NCBI GenBank assembly: GCA_913009915.1
Contig: CAJVYZ010000197.1
Coordinates: forward strand, 1 to 5,940
Direction of reading: 5' to 3'
Source: an uncultured Gemmatimonadota bacterium
Lineage (GTDB): Bacteria > Gemmatimonadota > Gemmatimonadetes > Gemmatimonadales > GWC2-71-9
DNA: 5,940 nucleotides
The notes under the pieces: generated by a model
Told to the model about the DNA's origin: nothing
The model's database searches: none
Seen by the model: the letters and a program-made list of their open reading frames with translations, nothing else
Position numbers and translations under genes: made by a program
Shown: in pieces, positions 5,753-5,940 of the stretch
Numbering within the stretch: the first letter of the stretch is position 1
How the letters are laid out: the number at the start of each line of letters is the position of its first letter

Positions 5753-5859
5753 AGGCGCTCACTGCCTTGGACCCGGTCTAAAGAAACCTGCCCTCTCAGG
5801 GGCCCCATGTCGCCAAGGGTGGCGCTTTCGTGGCAAATGGCTACTTTAAGGCGACTGTA

Positions 5860-5885
5860 TGCGCCTCCTCTGGCGCACCAATTTT
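5860..5885 (+). terminator. Possible weak Rho-independent terminator
   Basis: TGCGCC (5860-5865) and GGCGCA (5872-5877) form a perfect six-base stem with a six-base loop. After CCAA come only four T residues (5882-5885). It lies 108 bases past the barrel gene. A weaker four-base stem, CGCC/GGCG (5811-5824), precedes it. The T-run is short, so termination is only plausible. Confidence 0.35.
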
Positions 5886-5921
5886 GGCCTCGGCACCTCT
5901 GATCGAGGCGAGCCCAGCGTG

Positions 5922-5940
5922 AGATCGGAAGAGCACACGT
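5922..5940 (+). other. Illumina TruSeq adapter start (artefact)
   Basis: The last 19 bases match without error the first 19 of the TruSeq adapter seen at read 3' ends (AGATCGGAAGAGCACACGT). This is library sequence, so the contig's genomic part ends at about 5921. Confidence 0.96.

Noticed and set aside
5799..5806. GGGGCCCC palindrome after the barrel gene
   Set aside because: An eight-base GC palindrome is unremarkable at this base composition and has no loop or T-run.

Overview
This window looks like a complete short metagenomic contig rather than a slice of a larger replicon. A damaged Illumina P5 adapter lies at the left end (10-67) and a perfect 19-base TruSeq adapter start lies at the right end (5922-5940), so the biological insert is about 68-5921. 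Lipoprotein signals, a diheme cytochrome c and a probable outer-membrane beta-barrel point to a Gram-negative (diderm), fairly GC-rich bacterium. I cannot name the phylum. The long lipoprotein has a loose Gemmatimonadota flavour, but that is only an impression.

Layout from left to right. An MtfA-like zinc peptidase is on the minus strand (153-977). The C-terminal half of a SAM-dependent methyltransferase follows, also minus (1122-1571), and it has lost its N-terminal half. A complete small TerB-family protein comes next, minus (1599-2069). Then there is the last three-helix part of an RND/MMPL-type transporter on the plus strand (2117-2527), missing most of the protein. A minus-strand lipoprotein diheme cytochrome c (2554-3276) converges on it and ends in a 62-residue Lys/Asp triplet-repeat tail. 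About 550 bases without a convincing gene follow (3289-3835). They hold inverted repeats in the cytochrome leader and a 21-base-period direct repeat before the next gene. Finally, a plus-strand two-gene unit encodes a 419-residue lipoprotein of unknown function and a secreted protein of about 203 residues that looks like an outer-membrane barrel, followed by a weak terminator-like hairpin.

How the parts work together. The only convincing operon is the lipoprotein plus barrel pair at the right, which share strand and direction with a 45-base gap. The cytochrome gene is a separate unit with its own strong ribosome site. The TerB segment is bounded on both sides by genes broken at the ends facing it, and third-codon-position GC changes from gene to gene. 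Together with the untrimmed adapters, this makes a chimeric assembly, or a rearranged locus, a serious possibility, so synteny across 1565-1605 and 2070-2150 should not be trusted. The most interesting biological item is the cytochrome with the D-K-x tail.
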